A DNA stretch of 64,000 nt from Thiomonas arsenitoxydans (lineage in GTDB: Bacteria; Pseudomonadota; Gammaproteobacteria; Burkholderiales; Burkholderiaceae_C): contig NC_014145.1 of NCBI RefSeq assembly GCF_000253115.1, forward strand, positions 3,492,096 to 3,556,095. Direction: 5' to 3'. Shown piece by piece: positions 26,449 to 39,225 of this stretch (positions are counted from its first letter, which is position 1; each line of letters opens with the position of its first letter). A model generated the notes under the pieces. The model did no database searches and was not told the origin of the DNA. It worked only from the letters and a program-made list of their open reading frames with translations. The translations under genes and the position numbers were made by a program.

Positions 26449-27267
26449 TCAATGGTGGCCGTCGCTGAGCGCCTTGCGCACGGCCTGCACCAGCGCGGCA
26501 TATTCCGGCGTGTCGCGCAGTTCCAGGGTGCGCTCGTCGGGCAGGGTGGACTCGATCACCTCGACGATGCGCCCGGGCCGAGGCGACATGACCACAATGC
26601 GGGTGGACAGGTACACCGCCTCGGCGATGGAGTGGGTGACGAACACCACGGTGCGGCGCTCGCGCTGCCACAGCGCCTGCAACTGGGCGTTGAGATCATC
26701 GCGGGTGATTTCGTCGAGCGCGCCGAAAGGCTCGTCCATCATCAGGATGCGCGGCTCGAAGGCCAGAGCGCGGGCGATGGACACGCGCTGCTGCATACCG
26801 CCGGACAACTGCCAGGGATACTTGTTCTCGAAGGCGGCCAAGCCCACGCGCGCCAGGTGCTCACGCGCCACGCCGACAGCCTGCTCCTTGCGCATGCCCT
26901 GGATGCGCAGCGGCAGCATCACGTTAGCCAGCACCGTGCGCCAAGCGAACAGCGCCGGTGCCTGGAACACATAGCCGTAGGCGCGCGATTGCCGCGCGTC
27001 CCGGGGGCTCAGGCCGTTGACCCACACCTCGCCAGCGCTGATGGACTCCAGATCGGCAATGACCCGCAGCAGCGTGGTCTTGCCGCAGCCCGACGGACCG
27101 ATGAGCGAGACGAACTCGCCCTGGCCGATGCGCAGATCAATGTCCTTGAGCGCCTGCACCGGCGCGTCGGCCGCTGCATACACCACGCTGGCGCCGCGCA
27201 CCTCGACGGCAGGTTTGATGGAGGCGGCGAGGCGCGATTTGGCGAACGGATCAATCAGGGCAGACAT
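26449..27267 (-). CDS. ABC transporter ATP-binding protein, pyrimidine-linked
   Basis: 272-residue ATPase of the nitrate/taurine class: Walker A IGPSGCGKTT near residue 57, signature LSGGMQQR, Walker B LMMDEPFGALD, H-loop VTHSIAEA. First gene of the transporter unit (ATPase-permease-permease-receptor-regulator). A sigma-54 type promoter and a RutR-like palindrome lie directly upstream, overlapping the 3' flank of the amidohydrolase gene at 27337. Confidence 0.9.
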   Translation of the reverse strand: MSALIDPFAKSRLAASIKPAVEVRGASVVYAAADAPVQALKDIDLRIGQGEFVSLIGPSGCGKTTLLRVIADLESISAGEVWVNGLSPRDARQSRAYGYVFQAPALFAWRTVLANVMLPLRIQGMRKEQAVGVAREHLARVGLAAFENKYPWQLSGGMQQRVSIARALAFEPRILMMDEPFGALDEITRDDLNAQLQALWQRERRTVVFVTHSIAEAVYLSTRIVVMSPRPGRIVEVIESTLPDERTLELRDTPEYAALVQAVRKALSDGHH

Positions 27268-27290
27268 GCGGAGGCGGCGAGAAGAACAAA

Positions 27291-27306
27291 TGGACCAAAT
27301 GGTCAG
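27291..27306. promoter_or_regulatory. RutR-like operator before transporter unit
   Basis: TGGACCAAATGGTCAG is a near-perfect palindrome and differs from the E. coli RutR consensus (TTGACCA-N2-TGGTCAA) at one base in each half. The predicted sigma-54 start site (about 27302) lies inside it, which suits repression. Confidence 0.65.
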
Positions 27307-27313
27307 AACAGTT

Positions 27314-27328
27314 GCAAGGAGTGTGCCC
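27314..27328 (-). promoter_or_regulatory. Sigma-54 type promoter of pyrimidine transporter unit
   Basis: Minus-strand GGGCAC-ACTCC-TTGC, followed by A. The GG and GC pairs have canonical spacing; the first base of the -24 box differs from consensus. It lies between the stop of the hydrolase at 27337 and the ATPase start. Confidence 0.6.
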
Positions 27329-27336
27329 GTGCCGCA

Positions 27337-28611
27337 TCACTGCACCACGCCCGCACGCTCGAGCATGGCGTGCAGCAGCACATTGGCCCCGGCGGTGATG
27401 TGCTCGGGCTTGGCGTCCTCGATCTCGTTGTGGCTGATACCGTCTTTGCAGGGGATGAAAATCATCCCGGCGGGGGCCAGGCGCGCGGCGTACACCGCGT
27501 CATGCCCGGCGCCGGAAACTGCAGGCATGTGCGAGTAGCCCAGTTGCGCGGCGGCACGCTGCACCGCGTTAATGCAGTCTGCGTGAAAGGCCTGTGCTGG
27601 ATAGCTCGACACCAGGTCGATCTGGATGGACAGGCCGCTGTCATCGGCCAGCTTGCGGGCGTAGGCCTTGACCTCGTCGGCCATCTGGTTGACGGCGGCG
27701 TCGCTGCCGTTGCGCAGGTCGATGCTGAACTTCACTCGCCCCGGAATCACGTTGCGGCTGTTGGGATGAACCTGCACCATGCCCACGGTGCCGCGTCCGT
27801 GCGGCGCGTGGCGCAGGGCGCAGGCCACGACCTCCTGCATCAAGTGCGTGGCCACTTGCAACGCGTCCTTGCGCAGGGCCATCGGTGTCGGCCCGGCATG
27901 CGCCTCCATGCCAGTGACGGTGCAGTCGAACCAGCGGATGCCGAGCACGCCTTGCACTACGCCGATGGTCACCTCGGCATCTTCGAGCACCGGACCTTGT
28001 TCGATGTGAGTCTCGAAGTAGGCGCCCAGGGGATGATCGCCCGGCTCCTGCTCACCGATATAGCCAATGCGCTCCAGTTCGCCCCGCACCGTCTTGCCCT
28101 CGGTGTCGGTGGCGGCGTAGGCGTGCTCCAGGGTGAAGGCCTTGGCGAACACGCCAGAGCCCATCATCACCGGCACGAAGCGCGAACCTTCCTCGTTGGT
28201 CCAGAACGCCACCTCGATGGGCGCTTCGGTTTGAATGCCGTGGTCATTGAGCGTGCGCACCACCTCCAGCCCGGCGAGCACGCCGTAGTTGCCATCGAAC
28301 TTGCCGCCTGTCGGCTGGGTGTCGATGTGGCTGCCGGTCATGATGGGCGGCAGCGCGTTGTTGCGGCCGGCGCGGCGCATGAAGCCGTTGCCGATCTTGT
28401 CGATGGTCACGCTCATGCCGGCCTCGCGCGCCCAGGCCAGCACCAGATCGCGGCCCTGTTTGTCGAGATCGGTCAGGGTGAGACGGCACACGCCGCCCTT
28501 GGGCGTGGCGCCAATCTGCGCCAGTTCCATGAGCGATTGCCACAGGCGCTCGCCATTGACGCGCAATACGGCGGCAGCGGTCTGCGACGGAAGATCAGTG
28601 CGGGTGTTCAT
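27337..28611 (-). CDS. M20-family N-carbamoyl-amino-acid / beta-ureidopropionase-type hydrolase
   Basis: Zinc-dependent amidase of 424 residues. In reductive pyrimidine degradation it would hydrolyse N-carbamoyl-beta-alanine to beta-alanine, CO2 and ammonia. Family motifs are GSHIDTQPTGGKFDGNYG (near 91), WTNEEGSRFVPVMMGS (near 136), HIEQGPVLE (near 201) and GAGHDAVYAA (near 375). The same family includes allantoate amidohydrolase and hydantoin-pathway carbamoylases, so the exact substrate rests on context. ATG 28611 lies 28 bases after the dihydropyrimidinase stop. Confidence 0.88.
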   Translation of the reverse strand: MNTRTDLPSQTAAAVLRVNGERLWQSLMELAQIGATPKGGVCRLTLTDLDKQGRDLVLAWAREAGMSVTIDKIGNGFMRRAGRNNALPPIMTGSHIDTQPTGGKFDGNYGVLAGLEVVRTLNDHGIQTEAPIEVAFWTNEEGSRFVPVMMGSGVFAKAFTLEHAYAATDTEGKTVRGELERIGYIGEQEPGDHPLGAYFETHIEQGPVLEDAEVTIGVVQGVLGIRWFDCTVTGMEAHAGPTPMALRKDALQVATHLMQEVVACALRHAPHGRGTVGMVQVHPNSRNVIPGRVKFSIDLRNGSDAAVNQMADEVKAYARKLADDSGLSIQIDLVSSYPAQAFHADCINAVQRAAAQLGYSHMPAVSGAGHDAVYAARLAPAGMIFIPCKDGISHNEIEDAKPEHITAGANVLLHAMLERAGVVQ

Positions 28612-28639
28612 CAGGTCATCCTCCAGAGAAAGCGGAGCA

Positions 28640-31440
<2,801 letters not shown>

Positions 31441-31448
<8 letters not shown>

Positions 31449-32811
31449 GGGAAAGTCCTCGATGTTGGACGGCGGCAGCTCCCGCAGCGCTCAGTTGCGC
31501 GTGAATGGAGTGCGCCGCGCGCTTGCCGTGTTCCACTGCCTCGACGGTAAGTTCCAGACCGCCAATGCAGTCTCCCCCCGCCCATACGCCGGGCAACGCC
31601 GTGCGGCCCTGCTCATCGGCAACGATGCGGCCCTGCGCCAGTTCCAGCCCGGCGTCGCGCAGCCAGGGGTTGCCCAGCGTCTGGCCGATGGCCTTGAGCA
31701 CCATATCGGCCTGCAGCATCTCGGTCTCACCCGTGGATGCCAGACGACCCTCGCGCAGCGTCTGGCGCGCGAGGCGCACCGCCTGCACCTTGCCCTGCGC
31801 GCCCAGAACTTCTTCCGGCGCCAGCCAGTGGCGGATGGTCACACCATGCGTCTGCGCCCAATCCTGCTCCTCCTTCGACGCGGACATGCTGGACGCGCCC
31901 CGGCGGTAGACAATGGTCACCTGCTCCGCCCCGAGCAGGCTGGCCTGCACGGCGGCGTCAACCGCCGTCATGCCGCCGCCGATGACCACCACGCGGCGGC
32001 CGATCGGGATCTGCTCCAGATGCCTGGCCTGCCGCAGCGCGGCGATGAAGTCCACCGCGTCGTCCACGCCATACAGCGTCTCGCCAGGAATGCCGAGCGT
32101 GTGCGTGTCGGCCAGGCCGATGGCGAGGAATACGGCGTCGAACTCCGCGCGCAAGGCCTGAAGTTGCAGCGCCGATTCAAGGCGCCAGCCGTTGTGCAGC
32201 GTGATGCCGCCAATGCTCAGCAGCCAGGCCACCTCTTTCTGTGCGAAATCGCCTGTGGTCTTGTAGGCCGCCAGACCATATTCATTCAGGCCGCCGGGTT
32301 TGGCGCGCGCATCGAACATCTCCACGTCATAGCCCTGGCGCGCCAGCGTGTGGGCGCAGGCCAGGCCAGCAGGCCCGGCGCCAATCACGGCAACGCGCCG
32401 ACCCACAGGTGCCGCGCGTTGGAACACCTGCGGCCGCGGACTGCGCATCAAGGCATCGACCGCGTGGCGCTGCAGTCGGCCAATGGCCACGGGCACGCCC
32501 TGCTGGGTATTGCGCACGCAGACCTTTTCACAGAGGTCTTCGGTCGGACAGACTCGCGCGCACATGCCGCCCAGCGGGTTGGCGTCGAGTATGGCTTGCG
32601 CCGCGCCACGCAAATTGGCATCCGCAATGCGGCGGATGAAGGAGGGGATGTCGATCTGCGTCGGGCAGGCGCGGGCGCAGGGCGCATCAAAGCAATACAG
32701 GCAGCGCTCGGCTTCGAGCAGCGCCTGCGTCGCGGTCAGCGGCGGAACGGCATCGGCAAAGCGCGCGGCAAGTTCGGCGGCTTGCTCGGCGGGCAAAAGA
32801 AGAGAGGACAC
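31441..32811 (-). CDS. preT: NAD-dependent dihydropyrimidine dehydrogenase subunit PreT
   Basis: FAD/NAD subunit that passes electrons from NADH to PreA. N-terminal GltD-like [4Fe-4S] region (CLYCFDAPCARACPTQIDIP near 36; CARVCPTEDLCEKVC near 85), FAD site VAVIGAGPAGLACA (near 139) and NAD site VVVIGGGMTAVDAA (near 275). GTG 32811 was chosen because GGAG lies eight bases upstream and MSSLLLPAEQA fits the family start; a TTG at 32841 is the alternative. First gene of the preT-preA-hydA-hydrolase unit. Confidence 0.92.
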
Positions 32812-32843
32812 GCTGACGACTCCGGCTGGCTTCAAGTTCAAAC

Positions 32844-32859
32844 CTGATCAAACGGTCAG
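32844..32859. promoter_or_regulatory. RutR-like operator before preT
   Basis: CTGATCAAACGGTCAG is a palindrome related to the 27291 site (shared A-N-C-A-AA-N-GGTCAG core). It covers about +5 to +20 relative to the predicted sigma-54 start, suited to repression by the TetR protein at 22534. Confidence 0.55.
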
Positions 32860-32874
32860 GATATTGAGCTTGAT

Positions 32875-32889
32875 GCAATCTGCGTGCCA
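32875..32889 (-). promoter_or_regulatory. Sigma-54 promoter of preT-preA-hydA unit
   Basis: Minus-strand TGGCAC-GCAGA-TTGC, followed by A, a full consensus match. Predicted start near 32863. Confidence 0.75.
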
Positions 32890-33196
32890 ATGCGTACGCA
32901 ATGTCCAGCCCTCGGCGGAACTCTGCCGGGTTGATCGCAGCAAGCCAGCACCTCACATCCATACGCTCGATTGCGGTGCGTGCATGCTGCCTGCCGGTGC
33001 AGGCGCACCAGCACATGACGCCCCATCAGGGCCAAGATGAGTCAGCTACTTGGCTCAAGTCGCCGGATGACCGGTTTGCGCTAATTCATGAACGACCTCG
33101 ACGGCGTTGAACCCGGGTTGCCGTTCTGGAGACGCCGTGAAAGTTTCCAATGCGTATCGTGATTCGCACCTGCGGCACCTTTTGGCAAAGCAGCCA
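32890..33196. other. Intergenic stretch without supported gene
   Basis: Between the preT promoter and the 3' end of the next leftward unit. Short open frames are present but none has a family signature. No clear terminator hairpin with a U-run was found. Confidence 0.4.
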
Positions 33197-34728
33197 TCAG
33201 CAGCAACCCAGAAAGGCCCTGCTCTCGTAGAACGGCCCTAAGTCTTCTGCCATCATCATGACAACTTCGCGCCAGCGTCCGCATTCGGCATGACTTCCAA
33301 GGCGCGAGCGCGCCTGCGCAAGAAGTTCGGCATAAAGAGCCGGCTCGTCGAGACTGAGAACCTTGCCCCGATGGACGATGGTCCGCCCATCAATGATGAC
33401 CTGCTCGATGTGGCGCCCCTTGGCGCGTGCCAGCACGTAGTCCAGTGGGTCGATGTCGGAAAACAGGGCATCATCGTCCAGATCGGCGTGATCCAGAATC
33501 AACAAATCCGCAGGGGCGCCTGGCGCGATGCGCCCCGCCAGGGATTCGCGCCCCGCATCGGGGCCGCGCACCACGCGGTCGCCATTCGCCGCAGCAAATG
33601 CCCAGAGCTGGGCCCGCGTCATGGTGACGTCATAACCCCAGCCGCGATGCAGCGCGTAGGCCAGGCGCATTTCGCGCAAGGCATCGTCGTCCTCATCCAG
33701 CGCCATGCCATCCAGCCCCATCGCCACGCGGCAACCGGCACGCAACATCTCCGCGACTGGCGCCACGCCCGATTTCAAGCCGAGGTTGGAACTGGTGTTG
33801 ACTGCTATGGTGACGCCCCGCTCGGCAAGAAGCGCCAATTCCTGCGGCCGCGCCCAGGTGCAATGCGCCAGCGTCAGGCGCGGGCTCAACAGACCGATAG
33901 CATCGAGATAGGTCAAGATGCCCTGTGGATAGGTGTGGTCGGCCCATTCGCGCTGGTAGCGGGTTTCGAGCAAATGCATGTGCACGGGACGCCCGGTGTC
34001 GCTCGACGCCTGCGCGATGGACTGGAGCAACGCATCGCTGCACCACTGCACCCCGGTGGGGCCATACTGCACCGTGACATGCGAACCGTAGCCGCCTTGC
34101 GCCACCATGTCCGCGACCGCGTCGACCAGCGCGAGCTGACCCGCAGGGTCTGGACTTGCATGCATGCCCAGGCGTTGCGCCACCAGGGACCGAATCTCAG
34201 GCCGCAGCGCGTTCAACGCGGCGTCATCACTGCTGTAGGCGATGCCCTGGCGGTCGCGCAAGACAATGGCGAAGCCGATGTGGATCCCAACGTCGCGCGC
34301 GGCGCGCGCAACAGCCTGCGCCTCGTCCACGTAGGACGAGAGCCCCTGAACACACGTGTAGTGCACCATCAACCGAGCCACCCCATGCCGCACCGCGCGT
34401 GCGAAACAGGTGGCTGCGGACAGATAGGGGTCGACTCCTGGCACCAAACCGAGAAACGGCAACCAGCTCTCCAATGGTTGCTCGAACGCGCCGAGTGACG
34501 CGCTACGGAAGGTGCGCGCAGGTCGTGTGCATTACTCAGCGCGGGCAGTACAAGCTTGCTGCAAGCCACGTCCTCTTGCTGTTGCGGCACGATGTCCTGA
34601 ATCTTGCCCTGTGCGATGTGAATGCGCATGTGCGACTGTGCGTCCTCGCTTCCGGGCGAGGCTAGCAGCCAGCGACAATCCACCAGTGAGGCCAATTGAT
34701 GCAACGGTTCGTCGGCCATGCGCGTCAT
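33197..34728 (-). pseudogene. Amidohydrolase (TrzN/SsnA-like), frameshifted at the metal-binding His
   Basis: COG0402-type amidohydrolase in two frames. The N-terminal piece (MADEPLHQLASLVDCRW) reads to ALSNAHD. The remainder (ARTFRSASLGAFEQPLESWLPFLG, then to 33197) is shifted by one base. Inserting one base between 34520 and 34521 restores NAHDHARTFR, the HxH metal motif of this family, so the lesion sits in the second His codon. Later motifs are intact (HMHLLET, LTLAHCTW, MGLDGMALDEDDD). The start at 34728 lies eight bases after the isochorismatase stop. A sequencing error is possible. Confidence 0.75.
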
Positions 34729-34735
34729 CTCGCCG

Positions 34736-35425
34736 TCACGATACGCCGCGCAACACCGCATCAAGCTTGCAGGTCCAGCCGACGATGCCACCCTGCGCGG
34801 CGATCATCTCCAGCGTGGCCTGCTTGAAATACGGGAAATAGCTGGCCGTGGCCTCTTCGACCAGGAGGCAGTCATAGCCCCGGTCGTTCGCCTCGCGCAT
34901 GCTGGTCTGCACACAGACCTCGGTGGTCACGCCACCGAAGATCAGGTGGGTGATCGCACGGCGCTGCAGGATCTCCTGCAGTCCGGTGTCGTAGAACGCG
35001 CCCTTCCCGGGTTTGTCGAGCTCCACCTCGCCTGCGATAGGTTGCAGCGCATCGATGATGGCGTTACCCGGTTCACCGCGAACCAGAACGCGCCCCATCG
35101 GCCCCATGTCGCCGATTCGCAGGCTGGGCTCGCCCCGGCAGCGCTTCGCGGGCGGGCAGTCGGACAGGTCGGGCGCATGCGACTCACGCGTGTGCACCAC
35201 CAGCAAACCATACGTGCGCGCCCAAGCCAGCAGCCTGGCGGCGGGCTCCACCGCCTGCGCAAGTTGCCCGACGTCGTTGCCAAGGGTTTCGCCGAAGCCG
35301 CCGGGCTCGATGAAATCGCGCTGCATATCGATGAGCACCAGCGCCGTGTTGCGCAGATCGCAAGCGAACGGGCCGGGACGTGCCCGCACGCGCAGGGTCA
35401 TCAGGGTCGTCTCGGACGCACTCAT
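34736..35425 (-). CDS. Isochorismatase-family amidohydrolase (copy 1)
   Basis: Cysteine hydrolase of 229 residues, related to biuret amidohydrolase and RutB-type ureidoacrylate hydrolase. The triad is visible as Asp in [10 protein letters not shown] (near 33), Lys in [13 protein letters not shown] (near 140) and the nucleophile in [10 protein letters not shown] (near 174). ATG 35425 has GAGAAGG just upstream and overlaps the stop of the related gene by four bases. It shares long blocks with that gene, indicating tandem duplication. Substrate likely a small ureide or amide. Confidence 0.85.
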   Translation of the reverse strand: MSASETTLMTLRVRARPGPFACDLRNTALVLIDMQRDFIEPGGFGETLGNDVGQLAQAVEPAARLLAWARTYGLLVVHTRESHAPDLSDCPPAKRCRGEPSLRIGDMGPMGRVLVRGEPGNAIIDALQPIAGEVELDKPGKGAFYDTGLQEILQRRAITHLIFGGVTTEVCVQTSMREANDRGYDCLLVEEATASYFPYFKQATLEMIAAQGGIVGWTCKLDAVLRGVS

Positions 35426-36105
35426 ACCTTCTCCCAGACTTGCAGCAAGGTGGCGGCATCGCTGACGGCGCCGAACACGCCACCCTGCATGGTGACCATC
35501 TTGATCGCTGCTGCGTGATTTCCGGCGTCGGTTGCGCCGCAGCAGTCGGTGAGCAGCAGACATTCGAAGCCGCGGTCGTTTGCCTCGCGCATGGTGGTGT
35601 GCACACACACGTCGGTGGTAATGCCGGTGAGCACCAGATTGCGGATGCCCCGCGTGTGCAGAATCAATTCCAGATCAGTGGCGCAGAAACTACCCTTGCC
35701 CGGCTTGTCGATGACAATCTCGCCCGGCAGCGGCGCCAGTTCGGGAATGATCTCCCAGCCAGGCTCTCCACGCACCAGAATCTTGCCGCAGGGCCCGGGG
35801 TCGCCGATGCCCGCACCGATGCGCTGGCTGCGCCAGCGTTTGTTGGCGGGAAGATCCGACAGGTCTGGACGATGTCCTTCGCGTGTGTGAATGATGGTGC
35901 AACCCACGGCGCGCATCGCCGTGAGAACCTTGCGGATGGGCTCGATGGGCGCACGGGTCAGGGAGAGGTCGTAGCCCATGGCGTCGACATAGCCGCCGAC
36001 GCCACAGAAATCGGTTTGCATGTCGATGACCACCAGAGCCGTATTGCCGGGACGCAGGTCACCGTCGAAGGGCCAGGGATAGGGATGCGACGCGATTGAC
36101 GGCAT
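35422..36105 (-). CDS. Isochorismatase-family amidohydrolase (copy 2)
   Basis: Cysteine hydrolase of 227 residues with triad Asp in [12 protein letters not shown], Lys in [16 protein letters not shown] and Cys in [16 protein letters not shown]. The sequence style resembles biuret hydrolase and other ureide-cleaving members. ATG 36105 follows GGAGG and overlaps the formamidase stop. Two paralogues side by side could act on successive intermediates or form a hetero-oligomer. Confidence 0.85.
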   Translation of the reverse strand: MPSIASHPYPWPFDGDLRPGNTALVVIDMQTDFCGVGGYVDAMGYDLSLTRAPIEPIRKVLTAMRAVGCTIIHTREGHRPDLSDLPANKRWRSQRIGAGIGDPGPCGKILVRGEPGWEIIPELAPLPGEIVIDKPGKGSFCATDLELILHTRGIRNLVLTGITTDVCVHTTMREANDRGFECLLLTDCCGATDAGNHAAAIKMVTMQGGVFGAVSDAATLLQVWEKV

Positions 36106-37127
36106 CAGACCTCCGGCTCGAAAGGGTTGGGCTCGGGGCCGCGATAGCTTCGGCTTGGTGCGGCGAAACCACAGGGCGTGCCGTCGCGCACTTGGACTGT
36201 GCCATCCCACGGCAGTTTGTAGCGCCCCGCGACCATGTCGTGCATGAAGGTGTAGGGGCAGTCCTGTGCCCCGCCCTGCACCGCAACGTAGCCGCGGTGA
36301 TAGAGCTGGTAGGGATTGTTCTCCACGCCCCAGACCGCGCGCGCCTCGCGCACCAGATCCGGCCGTAGTTCGGCAGTGATGATCTCGTCGGGACGATTGC
36401 CGCCGACGGTGATCACCGTCCCGTCGAAGTTGCAGAACATGCCCTCACCCATCGAATCGAAGTTGCCGTCACTGCCACAAAGACAGACGCTGGCGGTAAT
36501 GGCGAGGTTCTGGAACGCATTAGCCTGGTTGGTAATCGTCCAGGCGTGGCGAATAGGCGCGGTGTAGCCGGCTGTGCGCAGAATGATTTCCGCTCCCTTG
36601 TAGGCTGCCTCGCGCGCCATTTCGGGAAACATGCCGTCGTGGCAGATGATCAGTCCGAGTTTGCAGCCCTTGGGACCGTCGCACACCGGGATGCCCACAT
36701 TGCCGGGCTCCCAGGCTTCCACGGGAACCCAGGGGTGCAGCTTGCGGTAGTACAGCCTGATCTCCCCCTGATCATCGATGATCAGACCCGTGTTGTACGG
36801 ATTGCCGTGCGGGTTGAACTCCATGATGGAGAAGCAGCCCCAGATCCGATGCGCCACACAAGAAGCCTTGAACGCAGTCACTTCCGGCCCATCCAGCGAC
36901 ACCATCAACTCGGGCGCCGTGCTCATCGACAAGCCGTGCAGGGCGTACTCCGGGAACACGACGAGATCCATCGTGCCCAAGTTGCGCCGCGCCTTGCCGA
37001 CCAGGGCACAGATGCGCTCAGCCTGCGCGGCGAGTTGCACGGGCGTCTCCACCACAGGCAGTTGCAATTGCACCAGGCCGACGACTACCCCATGCGGAGA
37101 CTTGTTCAGACCGCCGAGTCCACTCAC
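36105..37127 (-). CDS. amiF: Formamidase / aliphatic amidase, nitrilase superfamily
   Basis: Cytoplasmic amidase that would hydrolyse formamide or a short aliphatic amide to ammonia and the acid. Catalytic triad segments are [10 protein letters not shown] (Glu), YRKLHPWVP (Lys) and [13 protein letters not shown] (Cys). Overall length and the [14 protein letters not shown] block match AmiF/AmiE. GTG 37127 was chosen because GGGAG lies eight bases upstream; TTG 37133 is too close to it. Follows the BMP-type receptor gene in a unit with two isochorismatase-like enzymes. Confidence 0.85.
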   Translation of the reverse strand: MSGLGGLNKSPHGVVVGLVQLQLPVVETPVQLAAQAERICALVGKARRNLGTMDLVVFPEYALHGLSMSTAPELMVSLDGPEVTAFKASCVAHRIWGCFSIMEFNPHGNPYNTGLIIDDQGEIRLYYRKLHPWVPVEAWEPGNVGIPVCDGPKGCKLGLIICHDGMFPEMAREAAYKGAEIILRTAGYTAPIRHAWTITNQANAFQNLAITASVCLCGSDGNFDSMGEGMFCNFDGTVITVGGNRPDEIITAELRPDLVREARAVWGVENNPYQLYHRGYVAVQGGAQDCPYTFMHDMVAGRYKLPWDGTVQVRDGTPCGFAAPSRSYRGPEPNPFEPEV

Positions 37128-37183
37128 GTTCAATACTCCCTGCTTGGAGGATGCTGTTCAGACTATGCCGGGCGTGCAGGCAA

Positions 37184-38254
37184 TCACTTGGTATTGCCAA
37201 TCACGCCCTTGACAAAGAAGTCCATCGACGCGATTTTGTCCGGGCTCAGGCTCTGCCCTTTGGCGGCCAGTACCGTGCCATCCTGCGCCTCGATCGGGCC
37301 GGCCCACACATGCAGCTTGCCGTCCTCGATTTCCTTCTTCTTCGCTTCGATCAACGTGCGCGTGGCCGCTTCGACAGACGGCCCAAACGGCGCCAACTGG
37401 GTGGTTCCGGACTTCAGATTGCCGTGAATGGCCTCGGACTTCCAGGTACCGGCCTCGACCTGCTTGACCACGTCCGCCATGACCGGTCCCCAGTTCTCGA
37501 CTACCCCGGTCAGCCAGCCCTGCGGATCGAACTTCATATCGTTGAAGTGGTAACCCACCACCTTGATGCCGCGCTTCTTCGCCGCCTCGATCACCGGAAT
37601 CGGCGAGTCGACGTGCGACGCAACAACATCCACGCCTTGGTCGACCAGGGCATTCACCGAAGCCACGTCTTTGGCCGGATCGTTCCACGAGCCCGTGTAA
37701 ACAACGGTCACTGTCGCTTTGGGATTGACCGACTGCGCACCCAAAGCCAAGGCATTGATGTTCTGCAGCACTGGCGGAATCGGGTGCGCCGCTACAAAGC
37801 CGATCTTGCCGGTCTTGGTCGCCTTGCCCGCCGCGATGCCAGCCAGATACATGGCCTCGTAGGTTTCAGCGGAATAGGTGCCCAGGTTCGCGGCGCGCTT
37901 GTCGCCGTAGCAATGCATGAAAGTTACCTTGGGGTATTTCTTCGCCAATTCGAGTGCATACGACAGATAGCCATAACTCGTAGCGAAGATGATCTTGTCG
38001 CCGGCGCCGATCATGCGCTCCATCGCCTGGGTTACCTGCGCATTCTCGGGCACGTTTTCTAGGAAGTTGGTCTTCACGCCCGGCACATCTTTTTGCACAT
38101 ACAGCCGACCGGCGTTCTGCGCTTCGTTATAGCCGCCGTCGGTTTTGGCGCCGACGTAGACATAGCCCACGGCGATGTCGGCCAGGGCTGGTTGGGCTGA
38201 GAGGGTGGTGGCCAGACCGAGGGCTGCAGCTAGGGCGAGAAGACGAGATTTCAT
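37184..38254 (-). CDS. BMP-family (basic membrane protein) substrate-binding protein
   Basis: Receptor of a nucleoside-type ABC importer, 356 residues from ATG 38254. Signal peptide to about residue 25 (QPALA), then the BMP/Med fold (IAVGYVYVGAKTDGGYNEAQNAG; FATSYGYLSYALELAKKYP; KIGFVAAHPIPPVLQNINALALGAQSVNP). BMP receptors bind purine nucleosides and sometimes oxidised purines or ureides. It is downstream of its two permease genes and ATPase. Confidence 0.9.
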   Translation of the reverse strand: MKSRLLALAAALGLATTLSAQPALADIAVGYVYVGAKTDGGYNEAQNAGRLYVQKDVPGVKTNFLENVPENAQVTQAMERMIGAGDKIIFATSYGYLSYALELAKKYPKVTFMHCYGDKRAANLGTYSAETYEAMYLAGIAAGKATKTGKIGFVAAHPIPPVLQNINALALGAQSVNPKATVTVVYTGSWNDPAKDVASVNALVDQGVDVVASHVDSPIPVIEAAKKRGIKVVGYHFNDMKFDPQGWLTGVVENWGPVMADVVKQVEAGTWKSEAIHGNLKSGTTQLAPFGPSVEAATRTLIEAKKKEIEDGKLHVWAGPIEAQDGTVLAAKGQSLSPDKIASMDFFVKGVIGNTK

Positions 38255-38301
38255 GTTGTTCTCCAGTGCAAAGGGGACAAGAAAGTAGATGGAAGGACCA
38301 G

Positions 38302-39225
38302 TCAAGCCATGCCACGAAACACGCCGACGAGTTCTTGTGGCATGGACGTTCCGCGCTGGCTGGCCCGGTAGCTCAGCAGCAGAACAACGAGCGGCACCAG
38401 GTACGGCAAGGTGCCAAGCAGGTACGGTGAGATGTCGGCCCCCATGGACTGCAGCCGTAGCGCCAGCGCTTCCGACAGGCCGTAGATCAGCGCCACCGGC
38501 AGCGCCAGCCAGGGGTTCCAGCGTGCAACGATGACCAGACCGACAGCTAGGAGGCCGCGACCCGCCGTCATCTGCTCGACCCAGGTGCGGGTGTAGTCCA
38601 CCGACAGCGCCGCTCCCGCGAGTCCGGTGAACAAGCCGCCGGTAAGAATGCCCGCAATGCGCAGCGCGACGGGCTTCTTGCCCAACATACGCAATGCGTC
38701 GGCCGACTCGCCAGTGGCGCGCCACACCAGGCCCCATTGCGTGCGGTAGAGAAACAGGCCGCAGAGCAGCACCAGAATCAGCGCCAGATACACGGTGGGC
38801 GTGAGCTGGCCGAGAAAGCTGCCAACGATGGGCAAGTGCCCCAGCCAGCCGTGCGCGAGGCTGTGAAAACCGGAAATCTGCTGTCCCACCAGTGGTGCGC
38901 CGTAGAACGCTGACAGGCCGTTGCCGAGAAAGAAAATGGCCAGCCCGCTTGCTATCTGGTTGACCCCCAATCCAAGGCAAAGCAGCGCGTGAACCGACGA
39001 CAAGGCCATGCCTGCCAGCGCCCCCACCAGCATCCCCAACCAGGGGCTGCCACTGGCGTAGGTGACTGCAAAGCCTGCGGCGGCACCCACCAGCATCTGT
39101 CCCTCGACGCCTAGGTTGACGATACCGGTGCGCTGCGTCAGCATTTCGCCCAGCATCGCCAGCAACACCGGCGTGGCCATGAGCAAAGCGATGGACAAGA
39201 GCCCAAACCAGGCGGCAATGTTCAT
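38302..39225 (-). CDS. BMP-type ABC permease (YufQ-like)
   Basis: Permease of 307 residues with eight to ten hydrophobic segments. Conserved blocks LGEMLTQRTGIVNLGVEGQMLVGA (near 27) and GLVWRATGESADALRMLG (near 160) are typical of the nucleoside (BMP) transporter branch of the branched-chain permease family. The start overlaps the preceding permease by four bases. Confidence 0.92.
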   Translation of the reverse strand: MNIAAWFGLLSIALLMATPVLLAMLGEMLTQRTGIVNLGVEGQMLVGAAAGFAVTYASGSPWLGMLVGALAGMALSSVHALLCLGLGVNQIASGLAIFFLGNGLSAFYGAPLVGQQISGFHSLAHGWLGHLPIVGSFLGQLTPTVYLALILVLLCGLFLYRTQWGLVWRATGESADALRMLGKKPVALRIAGILTGGLFTGLAGAALSVDYTRTWVEQMTAGRGLLAVGLVIVARWNPWLALPVALIYGLSEALALRLQSMGADISPYLLGTLPYLVPLVVLLLSYRASQRGTSMPQELVGVFRGMA

